Assembly: GCF_025917685.1 (NCBI RefSeq)
Contig: NZ_CP089518.1
Coordinates: forward strand, 466,001-530,000
Direction of reading: 5' to 3'
Length of the DNA: 64,000 nucleotides
Source: Bacillus cereus
Lineage (GTDB): Bacteria; Bacillota; Bacilli; Bacillales; Bacillaceae_G
The stretch's first letter is position 1; every line of letters starts with the position of its first letter. The notes below the pieces were generated by a model. The model searched no databases and had not been told where the DNA came from. It saw only the letters and a program-made list of their open reading frames with translations. Shown here piece after piece: positions 8,383 to 17,957 of this stretch. Both the position numbers and the translations under genes were made by a program.

Positions 8383-9438
8383 ATGTTTAATAAAATATTT
8401 CTTATAGTAGCGCTTATAGGTGTACCACTTTCTGTACTCGGGAAAACAATGCATTGGCCTCAAACAATTATGTTTGCTGTATATTGCATTACGATTATCG
8501 CATTAGCGGGGTTTATGGGGAGAGCAACAGAAAGTTTAGCAATTGTCTCTGGACCTCGGATAGGTGGATTATTAAATGCAACGTTCGGTAATGCCGTTGA
8601 ACTTATCATTTCAATTTTCGCACTTCAGGCAGGATTAATTGAAGTAGTGCTAGCATCTTTAACTGGTTCTGTACTTGGAAACTTACTATTAGTAGGAGGG
8701 CTATCCTTCTTTATAGGAGGCCTTAAATATAAAAGACAAAGCTTTAATGTTTATGATGCAAGGCATAATTCAGCTTTATTAATATTTGCTGTTGTTGTAG
8801 CCTTTGTTATTCCAGAGATTTTTTCAATGAAGATGGATGCTGGAAAGACGTATCAATTAAGTATTGGTGTTTCTATTATCATGATTCTTATGTACCTTGC
8901 TGCATTGTTATTTAAGTTAGTTACGCACCGTGGTGTATATCAACATAAAAGTGATGAAGTAGCACATGAGGAAGAGCCAGAGTGGTCCAGAGGTAAAGCG
9001 TTACTCATTTTAGCGATAGCAACACTTGCAGTTGCTTATGTGTCAGAGGCTCTCGTACATACTTTTGAAACGGTCGCAAAGTCGTTTGGCTGGTCGGAGT
9101 TATTTATCGGGGTTATTATCGTTGCAATTGTTGGTAATGCAGCAGAACATGCATCTGCGATTATTATGGCGTATAAAAATAAAGTGAATATCGCAGTAGA
9201 AATTGCAGTAGGTTCTACATTACAAATCGCGATGTTTGTTGCTCCTGTATTAGTACTACTATCCATGTCCTTTGCACAAAGGATGCCTTTAGTATTTACA
9301 ATACCAGAACTCGTGTCCATGATTACAGCCGTTTTCTTAACGATTGCGATTTCAAATGATGGAGATACAAACTGGTTTGAAGGAGGCACTTTATTAGCAG
9401 CGTATGTCATTATGGGAATTGGTTTTTATTTATTATGA
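8383..9438 (+). CDS. chaA: Calcium/proton exchanger
   Basis: A 351-residue CaCA-family Ca2+(H+) antiporter with eleven predicted helices in two inverted halves. The two alpha-repeat motifs are GNAVELIISIFALQAG and GNAAEHASAIIMAYKNK, each with the catalytic Glu in GN[AS]xE. It exports Ca2+ in exchange for protons. The ATG at 8383 is chosen because GGAAGGATGG lies at proper distance and the protein begins directly with its first helix; a longer frame to 8344 has poor spacing. The neighbouring yfkD gene on the same strand reproduces the yfkE-yfkD pair of B. subtilis. Confidence 0.93.
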   Translation: MFNKIFLIVALIGVPLSVLGKTMHWPQTIMFAVYCITIIALAGFMGRATESLAIVSGPRIGGLLNATFGNAVELIISIFALQAGLIEVVLASLTGSVLGNLLLVGGLSFFIGGLKYKRQSFNVYDARHNSALLIFAVVVAFVIPEIFSMKMDAGKTYQLSIGVSIIMILMYLAALLFKLVTHRGVYQHKSDEVAHEEEPEWSRGKALLILAIATLAVAYVSEALVHTFETVAKSFGWSELFIGVIIVAIVGNAAEHASAIIMAYKNKVNIAVEIAVGSTLQIAMFVAPVLVLLSMSFAQRMPLVFTIPELVSMITAVFLTIAISNDGDTNWFEGGTLLAAYVIMGIGFYLL

Positions 9439-9519
9439 AAAATAGGCATAACAATTGTGCCCAGAGAAAACAATAAACAAAGTAGCATATATACCTTTAT
9501 GTAGGAAGGAGCCAGACAG

Positions 9520-10317
9520 GTGAAACGAGTATACAGCATATGTCTTTCAACCATGGTCTCGTTTATTTTATTATTTCCTAACAGTAGTTTTGCAAAGACA
9601 ACGGTAGAAGTAAAAATGCCTTCATCTGTTTTAAATATTTCAAAAGATAATACATTTCCAAATGACGCACAAGATTTACCGCGTTTACAGCCAAGTAAGT
9701 TTGCGCAAGAACTATTGAAAACAGCAAATATCAAAATTGAAAACCCTGATTTAATTCGAATGTTTAATGAAACAACAATTTCGAATGCGCCACTTGCAGT
9801 AGGATACCGAGCAAAAATTTATTTAGGTCAATGGGCATTAAATTATGAATCAATAGATACATCGATTAACTGGGAATATAAGCAAGTGAATCGAAATGTA
9901 TATGACAATCGCGGGGGGGATCGCTTATACCCACTTCGCTATAAACAAGAAACCCAAAAGACAATCGAAGGTGATTTAACAGCAGATATGAAAGATGCTG
10001 CAGATGTGAAAAAAATGATGCTTTTAAAAGCGCTTGAAAAAGTACAATTGCCACTTTCATTTAAAACGACAATTGGTTATGGTACAGGACATGAGCGTGT
10101 ATATAATATTAGTCCGAGTCAACTTGGATATTTATACGCTTATACACCAGCAGTAAATGAAAAAGGAAAAGTAACATTTGGCGAAGTCTACCTTGTGTTA
10201 AAAGGGAATCAAAAAAGGCTTGTCGTGAAAAATATTACATCTCAAGGAATTGGGGCAGCTATTCCAATTCATGATCATTTGTTTTTTAAATTTATTTCTT
10301 CATCGCATTCGCAATAA
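9520..10317 (+). CDS. yfkD: YfkD family secreted protein
   Basis: A 265-residue protein with an N-terminal signal peptide (basic KR, hydrophobic core to residue about 22, probable cleavage after SSFA). The remainder is soluble and looks like the Bacillus YfkD family, whose function is unknown. The start is GTG at 9520 with AGGAAGGAG eight bases upstream. It lies 81 bp after chaA and is probably cotranscribed, as in B. subtilis yfkE-yfkD. A perfect palindromic terminator follows. Confidence 0.85.
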   Translation: MKRVYSICLSTMVSFILLFPNSSFAKTTVEVKMPSSVLNISKDNTFPNDAQDLPRLQPSKFAQELLKTANIKIENPDLIRMFNETTISNAPLAVGYRAKIYLGQWALNYESIDTSINWEYKQVNRNVYDNRGGDRLYPLRYKQETQKTIEGDLTADMKDAADVKKMMLLKALEKVQLPLSFKTTIGYGTGHERVYNISPSQLGYLYAYTPAVNEKGKVTFGEVYLVLKGNQKRLVVKNITSQGIGAAIPIHDHLFFKFISSSHSQ

Positions 10318-10321
10318 TATG

Positions 10322-10349
10322 AAAAACGTCAGCTTATAAGCTGACGTTT
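10322..10349. terminator. Bidirectional terminator between yfkD and yfkAB
   Basis: AAACGTCAGCTTATAAGCTGACGTTT is a perfect inverted repeat between the two convergent genes. Confidence 0.9.
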
Positions 10350-10353
10350 CTAT

Positions 10354-11481
10354 TTATAATGTAATATTTGCTGTTTTTGATAAGAAATCTTCTGTCGGAT
10401 AGTAGCTGTTTTTTACAAGAACATTTGGTCCAAGACATTTTACTGCAGGACAGTGACAGCTTAATGATTTTGCTGTTTTTGAAGCGCTCCATTTTTCATA
10501 CGCTTCTTGTAATGTGTTTGTTTGTATGTTTCCTAGAAGTGGAACATCACCAAAGTCGGTCACAATAATATTTCCATCGAAAATATTTACGTTTAAACGA
10601 GAACGGCCATCGGGGTCATTACGAACTGTTACATTTTTGCTTTCTTGTAATTTTTTAAATGTAGCGATGTCTCGCTCATCATCACTGCAAGCATAGAAAG
10701 GTAATGTTCCGAATAACATCCATACATTTTCATCGCGAATTTCTAGTAAATGCTCAATTGCATCACGAATTTCAGCTTTCGTTAAAATTTCTAAATTGCT
10801 CGCGAAGTCACTCGGATACATCGGATGAACTTCATGACGCTTACATCCCATTTCTTCGACAATTTGACGATGAATATGTTCCATATGTGGTAGGGTTCTT
10901 TTGTTTAACATTGTTTCTGCTGATACGAGTACACCTGCATTTGATAGAGCTTTACTATTTGTAATCATTCTTTCGAATAATTTTGCGCGTTGTTCATAAG
11001 TAGGTTTACGCTCCATCATTGCAAATCCGCCTTCAACAAAGTCATCAATTGTTCCCCAGTTATGTGAAATGTGCAATACATCTAAGTAGGGAATAATTTG
11101 TTCATAACGTGCTAAATCTATAGTTAAGTTTGAGTTGATTTGAGTGCGAACGCCTCGTTCATGAGCGTATTTTAAGAGTGGTGTTACATAGTTGTCGACG
11201 GATTTCTTTGAAAGCATAGGTTCTCCGCCAGTAATACTTAAAGAACGTAAATGAGGAATCTCATCTAATCGTTTTAATAAAAGCTCCATCGGAAGCGGAT
11301 TTGGATCTTTCGGCTGTAATGTGTAACCAACAGCACAATGCTCGCAACGCATATTGCATAACGTTGTCGTTGTAAACTCAACGTTTGTTAATAGTAGTTT
11401 GCCGTACTCTTCAAGGTCCATATACGCTTCCCATGGATCGTAAGAAGGAGTAATCGGCTTCATTTTTTGTGATATCGTCAT
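10354..11481 (-). CDS. yfkAB: Radical SAM protein YfkAB
   Basis: A 375-residue radical SAM enzyme. The 4Fe-4S cysteines are in CNMRCEHC (Cys42, Cys46, Cys49), followed by the SAM-binding SITGGEPMLS. A C-terminal cysteine group (CHCPAVKCLGPN) suggests a SPASM-like extra cluster. It is one intact gene, whereas I recall B. subtilis yfkA and yfkB being treated as one frame-joined gene. The ATG follows AAAGGAG. It is convergent with yfkD. The substrate is unknown. Confidence 0.88.
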   Translation of the reverse strand: MTISQKMKPITPSYDPWEAYMDLEEYGKLLLTNVEFTTTTLCNMRCEHCAVGYTLQPKDPNPLPMELLLKRLDEIPHLRSLSITGGEPMLSKKSVDNYVTPLLKYAHERGVRTQINSNLTIDLARYEQIIPYLDVLHISHNWGTIDDFVEGGFAMMERKPTYEQRAKLFERMITNSKALSNAGVLVSAETMLNKRTLPHMEHIHRQIVEEMGCKRHEVHPMYPSDFASNLEILTKAEIRDAIEHLLEIRDENVWMLFGTLPFYACSDDERDIATFKKLQESKNVTVRNDPDGRSRLNVNIFDGNIIVTDFGDVPLLGNIQTNTLQEAYEKWSASKTAKSLSCHCPAVKCLGPNVLVKNSYYPTEDFLSKTANITL

Positions 11482-11694
11482 ATGAAATACTCCTTTGACT
11501 ATTGAAATAACAATTTGTCCATTCTCTATAATAGAAGAATATGTACTTTTTATAAAGTGAAACTTTTTAGCGGAAAAAGAGAGAGGGCTTACATTATAGC
11601 GGATGACCGTGACAAAATTGATGAAATTTCATGCCCATAGCAATCATTTTTGCGGTATAATAAAAGCAACTCGAATTAAAAGGAGAGTGCCTTC

Positions 11695-11877
11695 ATGGGA
11701 AAAGCAATTCAAGATAAAGATACACAATTAGTATATTTAAAAGAGCGTTTAAATATGTTCATTGAAGTAATTGATACAATTGAACCTGAAGAAGTAGAGT
11801 TAGAAGATGTAGATCGTCTTCTTGCGATGTTAGATGAATTAGAATTAAAATGTGAGCAATTTAAAAAAGACGAATAA
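11695..11877 (+). CDS. SE1561 family small protein
   Basis: A 60-residue acidic helical protein (LKERLNMFIEVIDTIEPEEVELEDVDRLLAMLDELELKCEQF), matching the SE1561 family as remembered from Firmicutes. The function is unknown. A clean ribosome site AAAGGAG precedes the ATG, and a terminator follows directly, so it is a single-gene unit. Confidence 0.8.
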   Translation: MGKAIQDKDTQLVYLKERLNMFIEVIDTIEPEEVELEDVDRLLAMLDELELKCEQFKKDE

Positions 11878-11884
11878 TATATTA

Positions 11885-11919
11885 AAAAGGCTGCCAATAC
11901 AAAATTGGTAGCCTTTTTC
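11885..11919 (+). terminator. Terminator after the SE1561 gene
   Basis: AAAAGGCTGCCAA / TTGGTAGCCTTTTT with one G-U pair, T-run at the end. Confidence 0.85.
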
Positions 11920-12081
11920 TGTACGGATAATAGAAGGAATATAGAAAAAAAGGTATAATCAAGTTGTGAAAAATTTCATTTATACTTTAATAGCGTGATA
12001 AATAAAAAGCTGAAGAGCATAACAATGGAATTTTCATCTCATAACGTTTTGGTAGCGTTCACAATTGAGGGGGAAGTAACA

Positions 12082-13605
12082 ATGGAAAAGCTTCAAGAAA
12101 GCATGTATCAACTAGTTGTTGAAACGTCAACGAACTTACCGAAAGATGTTCGTCGTGCGATTCAACAAGCGAAAGAGCGAGAAAACGCAGGGACTCGTTC
12201 AGCGATGGCACTTGGCACAATTACGAATAACATTAAAATGGCAGATGATAATATCTCGCCAATTTGCCAAGATACAGGGATGCCAACGTTTAAAATTTAT
12301 ACACCAGTTGGTGTGAATCAATTAAAACTGAAGGAAGCTATCTATAGTGCGCTTGAGCGGGCGACAAAAGATGGTAAACTTCGCCCTAACTCTGTTGATT
12401 CTCTTTTTGGAGATAATAGTGGAAACAATTTAGGACCGGGAACACCAGTTATTAAGTTTGAGCAATGGGAAAAAGATTACATTGATGCACGTTTAATTTT
12501 AAAGGGCGGCGGCTGTGAGAATAAAAATATTCAATATAGTTTACCGTGTGAATTAGAAGGGCTTGGACGTGCAGGTCGTGATTTAGAAGGAATTCGTAAA
12601 TGCCTTCTTCATGCAGTATATCAAGCACAAGGCCAAGGGTGTAGTGCAGGTGTAATCGGCGTCGGTATCGGGGGAGACCGCACATCAGGTTACGAATTAG
12701 CAAAAAATCAATTATTCCGCACATTAGATGATGTCAATCCAGTACCAGAGTTACAAAAACTTGAAGAGTACGTATTAGAAAATGCGAATAAACTTGGCAT
12801 TGGTACGATGGGATTCGGCGGAGAGACAACTTTACTTGGTTGTAAAATTGGCGTATATAATCGCCTGCCAGCTAGCTTCTATGTATCTGTTGCCTATAAT
12901 TGTTGGGCATATCGCCGCCTTGGTGTAAAAATCCATCCTGAAACAGGAGAAATTATGGATTGGTTATACCAAGAAGGTGAAGACACACTTCAGCAAGAAG
13001 CTGCACAAGAACAATCAGAGCAGCGTGAAATCGTATTACAAGCTCCAATTACAGAAGAGCAAATTCGTGAACTTCGTGTTGGTGATGTTGTTACAATTAA
13101 CGGCATGATGTATACCGGACGTGATGCGATTCATAAACATTTAATGGATAATGATTGTCCAGTAGATTTAAATGGACAAATTATTTATCACTGTGGTCCA
13201 GTTGTAGTGAAAGATGAAAATGATAATTGGCAAATTAAAGCGGCAGGTCCAACGACAAGTATCCGTGAAGAGCCATATCAAGGCGATATTATGAAAAAGT
13301 TCGGTATTCGTGCTGTAATTGGTAAGGGTGGTATGGGTGCTAAAACATTAGCTGCTTTAGAAGAACACGGTGGTGTGTACTTAAATGCAATTGGTGGTGC
13401 AGCACAATATTATGCTGAATGTATTAAAGAAGTGAAAGATGTTGATTTCTTACAATTCGGTATCCCGGAAGCAATGTGGCATTTACGTATCGATGGTTTT
13501 AAAGCAGTTGTAACGATGGATTCTCATGGGAAAAGCCTACATGCTGATGTTGATAAAACATCACTTGAAAAATTGGCGAGCTTTAAAGAACCTGTATTTA
13601 AGTAA
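12082..13605 (+). CDS. fumA: Class I fumarate hydratase (Fe-S)
   Basis: A 507-residue Fe-S hydro-lyase with fused alpha (N-terminal) and beta (C-terminal, from about residue 330) domains. It interconverts fumarate and malate in the TCA cycle. Cluster cysteines are in ISPICQDTGMP, GQGCSAGVIGVGIGGDR and TTLLGCKIG. The C-terminal swivelling domain has GDVVTINGMMYTGRDAIHK and AAGPTTSIREEP. The ATG at 12082 is supported by GAGGGGGAAG; an upstream GTG extension of 29 codons has no ribosome site. B. subtilis relies on a class II enzyme, so this oxygen-sensitive class I form is a B. cereus-group feature. Tartrate dehydratase is the main alternative. Confidence 0.9.
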   Translation: MEKLQESMYQLVVETSTNLPKDVRRAIQQAKERENAGTRSAMALGTITNNIKMADDNISPICQDTGMPTFKIYTPVGVNQLKLKEAIYSALERATKDGKLRPNSVDSLFGDNSGNNLGPGTPVIKFEQWEKDYIDARLILKGGGCENKNIQYSLPCELEGLGRAGRDLEGIRKCLLHAVYQAQGQGCSAGVIGVGIGGDRTSGYELAKNQLFRTLDDVNPVPELQKLEEYVLENANKLGIGTMGFGGETTLLGCKIGVYNRLPASFYVSVAYNCWAYRRLGVKIHPETGEIMDWLYQEGEDTLQQEAAQEQSEQREIVLQAPITEEQIRELRVGDVVTINGMMYTGRDAIHKHLMDNDCPVDLNGQIIYHCGPVVVKDENDNWQIKAAGPTTSIREEPYQGDIMKKFGIRAVIGKGGMGAKTLAALEEHGGVYLNAIGGAAQYYAECIKEVKDVDFLQFGIPEAMWHLRIDGFKAVVTMDSHGKSLHADVDKTSLEKLASFKEPVFK

Positions 13606-13609
13606 AGAG

Positions 13610-13644
13610 AAATACACCTCGAATCATTCGAGGTGTATTTTTTT
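13610..13644 (+). terminator. Terminator after fumarase
   Basis: AAATACACCTCGAA / TTCGAGGTGTATTTTTTT, 14-bp stem with a three-base loop and T-run. Confidence 0.9.
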
Positions 13645-13731
13645 GGTATATATAGAAAAACATGTTCAGCATGAAAGGAAGAACGAAAACAGAAACTACA
13701 GGTACGATTATATATGGAAAGGAGACTATTT

Positions 13732-14514
13732 ATGAAATATAAATGGTTATATATAGGTCTCATTTTTTCAATTATGATGGCACTTGTTCCAGTTTCAACA
13801 TTTGCTTATACGAATACACCACATAACTGGGGAATCCCACGCCCTAAAAATGAAACGGTGCCAGATGCAGGGAAATTATATACAGAATTACTACAAAAAA
13901 ATGGTGGGTTTTACTTAGGCGATACGAAGAAAAAAGATATTTATTTAACATTCGATAATGGATACGAAAATGGATATACAGGGAAGATTTTAGATGTACT
14001 GAAGGAGAAAAAAGTACCAGCAACTTTCTTTGTGACGGGACATTATATAAAAACACAAAAAGATTTATTATTAAGAATGAAAAATGAAGGACATATTATC
14101 GGTAATCATTCTTGGAGTCACCCTGATTTTACAACGGTAAATGACGCAAAACTTCGTGAAGAATTAACGAGTGTAACGGAAGAAATTAAAAAAGTAACTG
14201 GGCAAAAAGAAGTGAAATATGTACGTCCTCCGCGAGGGGTGTTTAGTGAAAGAACGCTAGCTCTTACGAAAGAAATGGGATACTATAACGTGTTTTGGTC
14301 GCTTGCATTCCTTGATTGGAAAGTAGATCAGCAAAGAGGATGGCAATACGCTCATAATAATGTAATGACTATGATTCACCCAGGATCTGTTTTGTTACTT
14401 CATGCGATATCAAAAGATAATGCGGAAGCACTTGCGAAAATCATTGATGATTTGCGCGAGAAAGGGTATCATTTTAAAAGCCTAGATGATTTAGTAAACA
14501 GCAATCAACCGTAA
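13732..14514 (+). CDS. pdaA: Peptidoglycan N-acetylmuramic acid deacetylase PdaA
   Basis: A 260-residue secreted polysaccharide deacetylase. The signal peptide ends near STFA (residue 25). The catalytic motif is TFDNGYENGY (Asp75, Asn76), the PdaA-specific variant of the TFDDG motif, with metal ligands His126 and His130 in HSWSH. PdaA deacetylates muramic acid during cortex formation, giving muramic-delta-lactam needed for germination. The ATG at 13732 follows AAAGGAG; the six-codon longer frame is less likely. The neighbours (AlkA-like, rlmCD) match the yfjS-yfjP-yfjO order of B. subtilis. Expression in the forespore is expected from the family, though no sigma-G promoter was identified here. 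Confidence 0.92.
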   Translation: MKYKWLYIGLIFSIMMALVPVSTFAYTNTPHNWGIPRPKNETVPDAGKLYTELLQKNGGFYLGDTKKKDIYLTFDNGYENGYTGKILDVLKEKKVPATFFVTGHYIKTQKDLLLRMKNEGHIIGNHSWSHPDFTTVNDAKLREELTSVTEEIKKVTGQKEVKYVRPPRGVFSERTLALTKEMGYYNVFWSLAFLDWKVDQQRGWQYAHNNVMTMIHPGSVLLLHAISKDNAEALAKIIDDLREKGYHFKSLDDLVNSNQP

Positions 14515-14534
14515 GCATGTATGCTTGCGGTTTT
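14507..14534 (+). terminator. Terminator overlapping the pdaA stop
   Basis: AACCGTAAGCA / TGCTTGCGGTTTT stem with a short loop; it includes the pdaA stop codon. Confidence 0.75.
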
Positions 14535-14573
14535 CTCATGCTATAATGATGTGTAAAAAGGATGGGGAAACGT

Positions 14574-15437
14574 ATGTGGAGCGAACATGTTACGTTAGAA
14601 TATCCGTACCATTTTGAGGAAGTACTAAAGCGTTTATCTTTCGATCCGTTAAACGTCATTCAATTAGACGAGAAAGTAATTTATGTCCCGCTTTTTATAG
14701 ACGAAGAACAGATTGTTGTTCGTTTGCAAGGGATTGGTACTGTTCAAAATCCACAGTTTTGGATTTCTAGTCAGACAGGAGATCCAGAGAAAGTAATGAA
14801 ACGAATGAGGTCCATCTTTCATTGGAATGATTCGTTTCAAGATATACAAAATCATTTTTCAAACACATCATTACGTCCACTATTTGAAATGTATGCCTAT
14901 ACTCCAATTATTTTAGAATTCGATTATTTTGCATGTTTACTTCGCTGTATCATTCATCAACAAATAAATTTGAAATTTGCTACTGTGTTAACAGAACAAT
15001 TTGTAAAACGATATGGAATAGAGAAGAACGGTGTATTCTTTTTCCCCACTCCGGAAATAGTAGCAAATATTTCAATAGAAGAATTGAGAGAGCAGAAGTT
15101 TAGTCAGCGGAAGGCTGAATATATAGTAGGATTGGCAAAACATATTGTAGACGGTAAATTAGATTTAGCGAGTATAGAAACCAGGGCGGAAGAAGAGGTT
15201 TCGGCACAATTGTTACCAATTAGGGGGATTGGTGCATGGACAGTGCAAAACTTTTTAATGTTTGGGCTTGGACGGAAAAATATGTTTCCAAAAGCAGACA
15301 TCGGAATTCAGCGCGCAGTGCAAGGTATATTTCAATTAGATGATAAACCGGATGATGCATTTTTAGAAAACGTGAAACAAGAGTGTGAACCATACTGCAG
15401 TTATGCAGCGTTATATTTATGGAAAAGTATAGAGTAG
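14574..15437 (+). CDS. AlkA-type DNA-3-methyladenine glycosylase
   Basis: A 287-residue HhH-GPD base-excision glycosylase. After an N-terminal alpha/beta domain, the helix-hairpin-helix reads [21 protein letters not shown], and the catalytic Asp is in [12 protein letters not shown]. It excises alkylated bases such as 3-methyladenine. The start is taken at 14574, which has GGATGGGG at good spacing; an ATG four codons earlier is too close to its AAAAGG. It ends ten bases before rlmCD, so the two are probably one operon, as in B. subtilis yfjP-yfjO. Confidence 0.88.
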   Translation: MWSEHVTLEYPYHFEEVLKRLSFDPLNVIQLDEKVIYVPLFIDEEQIVVRLQGIGTVQNPQFWISSQTGDPEKVMKRMRSIFHWNDSFQDIQNHFSNTSLRPLFEMYAYTPIILEFDYFACLLRCIIHQQINLKFATVLTEQFVKRYGIEKNGVFFFPTPEIVANISIEELREQKFSQRKAEYIVGLAKHIVDGKLDLASIETRAEEEVSAQLLPIRGIGAWTVQNFLMFGLGRKNMFPKADIGIQRAVQGIFQLDDKPDDAFLENVKQECEPYCSYAALYLWKSIE

Positions 15438-15447
15438 AGGTGTAATA

Positions 15448-16827
15448 ATGATACAAAAACAACAAGAGAGTAAGTTGGAAGTTGGTCAAACGTTTCCTGT
15501 GACAATTAAACGTCTTGGGATTAACGGAGAAGGCGTTGGTTATTTTAAGAGACAAGTTGTATTCATTCCAGGGGCATTACCAGGAGAAGAAGTTGTTGCT
15601 GAAGCAACGAAAATTCAGCGTGGCTTCGCTGAAGCAAAAGTGAAAAAAGTTCGTAAATCGTCACCACATCGTGTGAAAGCACCGTGCTCAGTATATGAGG
15701 AATGTGGTGGCTGTCAATTGCAACATTTAGATTATAAAGAACAATTAAATCAAAAGCGTGATATCGTTGTACAAGCATTCGAGAAGTATATGAATAACAG
15801 TCTAGAAGAGAAAATTCGTCCAACGCTTGGAATGGAAAATCCATGGCATTATCGTAATAAAAGTCAATTACAAGTGGGACGTAAAGATGAAAAGGTTATT
15901 ACAGGATTATATAAACAAAACTCACATCAGTTAATTGATATTTCTCATTGTATGATTCAACATAAAGCAACGAATGAAGCGACAAAAGTCGTAAGACGTA
16001 TATTAGAAAAATTAAATGTTTCTATTTACAATGAGAAAAAACAAAAAGGTTTAGTACGTACAATTGTGACACGTACTGCAGTTCAAACAGGGGAAGTACA
16101 AGTCACACTTATTACAACAAAAGAAGAATTACCAAATAAAGAGCAGTTTATCACAGAAGTACAAAAGCAGATGCCAAGTGTGAAATCAATTATGCAAAAC
16201 GTGAACTGGCGTAAAACATCTGTTATTTTCGGTGATAAAACATTTAAATTAGCTGGAAAAGACGTAATTCAAGAAACACTTGGTGATTTATCATTTGAAT
16301 TATCAGCGCGTGCATTCTTCCAGTTGAATCCAGAACAGACGGTTGTTTTATACGATGAAGCGAAAAAAGCAGCTGCTTTAACAGGCAATGAGAAAATTGT
16401 AGATGCTTATTGTGGTGTTGGTACGATTGGACTTTGGCTTGCGAATGATGCAGCGGAAGTACGTGGTATGGATGTAATTCCAGAAGCGATTGAAGATGCA
16501 AAGAAAAATGCAAAACGCCACGGATTTACAAACACAAAATATGAAGCTGGAAAAGCGGAACAATGGTTACCAAAGTGGGTAAAAGAAGGCTGGCGTCCAG
16601 ATGTCATTGTTGTCGATCCACCGCGTACAGGTTGCGATGATAAATTACTTGAAACGATTTTAAAAGTGAAACCGAAACAAGTTGTTTATGTGTCTTGTAA
16701 CCCGTCATCGCTAGCACGTGATGTAAATGCATTAATGCAGAGTTATGAAGTGGAGTATGTGCAACCAGTTGATATGTTCCCACATACAGCTCATGTAGAA
16801 AATGTAGTGAAGCTTGTTAGAAAGTAA
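15448..16827 (+). CDS. rlmCD: 23S rRNA (uracil-C5)-methyltransferase RlmCD
   Basis: A 459-residue TrmA/RumA-family methyltransferase. An N-terminal TRAM domain (about 10-70) is followed by Fe-S cysteines in [14 protein letters not shown], then the Rossmann core ([24 protein letters not shown]). The nucleophile is Cys417 in [11 protein letters not shown]. By homology with B. subtilis YfjO it should make m5U at two 23S rRNA sites. The start ATG follows AGAGGTG. A terminator separates it from truA. Confidence 0.92.
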   Translation: MIQKQQESKLEVGQTFPVTIKRLGINGEGVGYFKRQVVFIPGALPGEEVVAEATKIQRGFAEAKVKKVRKSSPHRVKAPCSVYEECGGCQLQHLDYKEQLNQKRDIVVQAFEKYMNNSLEEKIRPTLGMENPWHYRNKSQLQVGRKDEKVITGLYKQNSHQLIDISHCMIQHKATNEATKVVRRILEKLNVSIYNEKKQKGLVRTIVTRTAVQTGEVQVTLITTKEELPNKEQFITEVQKQMPSVKSIMQNVNWRKTSVIFGDKTFKLAGKDVIQETLGDLSFELSARAFFQLNPEQTVVLYDEAKKAAALTGNEKIVDAYCGVGTIGLWLANDAAEVRGMDVIPEAIEDAKKNAKRHGFTNTKYEAGKAEQWLPKWVKEGWRPDVIVVDPPRTGCDDKLLETILKVKPKQVVYVSCNPSSLARDVNALMQSYEVEYVQPVDMFPHTAHVENVVKLVRK

Positions 16828-16837
16828 AGTTTATTCA

Positions 16838-16866
16838 TATTCCCTCATGGTATGAGGGAATATTTT
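16838..16866 (+). terminator. Terminator between rlmCD and truA
   Basis: ATATTCCCTCAT / ATGAGGGAATATTTT, 12-bp stem with a three-base loop. Confidence 0.85.
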
Positions 16867-16883
16867 CTATGAAGGAGAATACT

Positions 16884-17621
16884 ATGCACAATTATAAATT
16901 AACGATTCAGTATGACGGTGCGCGTTATAAAGGGTGGCAACGTCTTGGTAATAACGATAATACGATTCAAGGGAAAATCGAAAGCGTAATATCTGAAATG
17001 GTCGGGAAAGAAATTGAAATTATCGGCTGTAGTAGAACAGATGCGGGTGTACATGCTTTGAATCAAGTAGCTAATTTTAAAAGTGATGAAAAGTTAGTGG
17101 AACATAAAGTGAAAAAGTATTTAAATCAATACTTACCAAATGATATTAGTATTACGAGTGTAGAAGAAGTATCAGATCGTTTCCATGCTCGTTACAATTC
17201 TAAAGCAAAAACATATCTTTATAAAATTTGGAATGAAGAGCATACGAACCCATTTATGCGTAAACACAGCATGCACGTGAATAAACAATTAAATGTGGAA
17301 AGTATGAAAGAAGCGGCGAAACATTTAGTTGGTTCACATGACTTTACTGCTTTTTCGAATGCAAAATCTAAGAAAAAGTCTATGGTTCGTGAAGTGTATA
17401 CACTTGATGTGATAGAAGAGGCAGGATTTGTACAAATTAGAGTAAGTGGTAATGGATTCCTTCATAACATGGTGCGAAAAATTGTTGGGGCATTAATTGA
17501 AGTTGGATTAGGACAATTAGATGCTGAAGCAATTCCAAACATTTTGGAGGAAAAACAGCGCAATCAAATTAATTGCCTTGCTGAGGCGAGTGGTTTGTAT
17601 TTGGAGAATGTTGAATTTTAA
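16884..17621 (+). CDS. truA: tRNA pseudouridine synthase TruA
   Basis: A 245-residue TruA, isomerising U38-U40 in the anticodon arm of tRNAs. The catalytic Asp53 sits in GCSRTDAGVHALNQVANF, and conserved RYNSKAKTYLYKI and NGFLHNMVRKIVGAL blocks are present. The ATG at 16884 has GAAGGAG upstream; a start five codons earlier would use the ribosome site itself as coding sequence. Probably a second paralogue, since Bacillus usually has truA next to ribosomal protein genes; that cannot be tested here. Confidence 0.92.
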   Translation: MHNYKLTIQYDGARYKGWQRLGNNDNTIQGKIESVISEMVGKEIEIIGCSRTDAGVHALNQVANFKSDEKLVEHKVKKYLNQYLPNDISITSVEEVSDRFHARYNSKAKTYLYKIWNEEHTNPFMRKHSMHVNKQLNVESMKEAAKHLVGSHDFTAFSNAKSKKKSMVREVYTLDVIEEAGFVQIRVSGNGFLHNMVRKIVGALIEVGLGQLDAEAIPNILEEKQRNQINCLAEASGLYLENVEF

Positions 17622-17629
17622 TAATAAGT

Positions 17630-17662
17630 AAAAAAATCGAGCTGATAAGGCTCGATTTTTTT
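17630..17662. terminator. Bidirectional terminator after truA
   Basis: AAAAAATCGAGC / GCTCGATTTTTT with a seven-base loop between truA and the convergent small membrane gene. Confidence 0.9.
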
Positions 17663-17673
17663 ATGTTTTGGCG

Positions 17674-17877
17674 TTAAGAAGATTTCTCTCTCTTCATACG
17701 CAACTTCAAATTCCAAAAAGCAGCAAGCATAATAGCTGCAAAGGAGCCGCTAATTGTTCCTAAAAGTTTTGCATAAGGAAAACTACTCATATCAGTATTA
17801 ATAAATAACATCATACATAGCATGGCAGGGAAAAAGTATAAATATTGTAATAGCTTTAACTTGTTATTATTACTCAT
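17674..17877 (-). CDS. Small two-helix membrane protein, unknown function
   Basis: A 67-residue protein with two hydrophobic segments (LLQYLYFFPAMLCMMLFI and LLGTISGSFAAIMLAAFW) and a basic C-terminal tail (KLRMKREKSS). I do not recognise the family. The ATG is preceded by GAAGGGGG at a suitable distance, which supports real translation. It is convergent with truA and lies downstream of the sigma-54 regulator on the same strand, but is separated from it by 80 bp. Confidence 0.65.
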   Translation of the reverse strand: MSNNNKLKLLQYLYFFPAMLCMMLFINTDMSSFPYAKLLGTISGSFAAIMLAAFWNLKLRMKREKSS

Positions 17878-17957
17878 ATATATCGCCCCCTTCTAGCATG
17901 TTATATGTTTATCATAACATCAATTTCCATTTTTTTGCACCTGGTGAAATATTCATT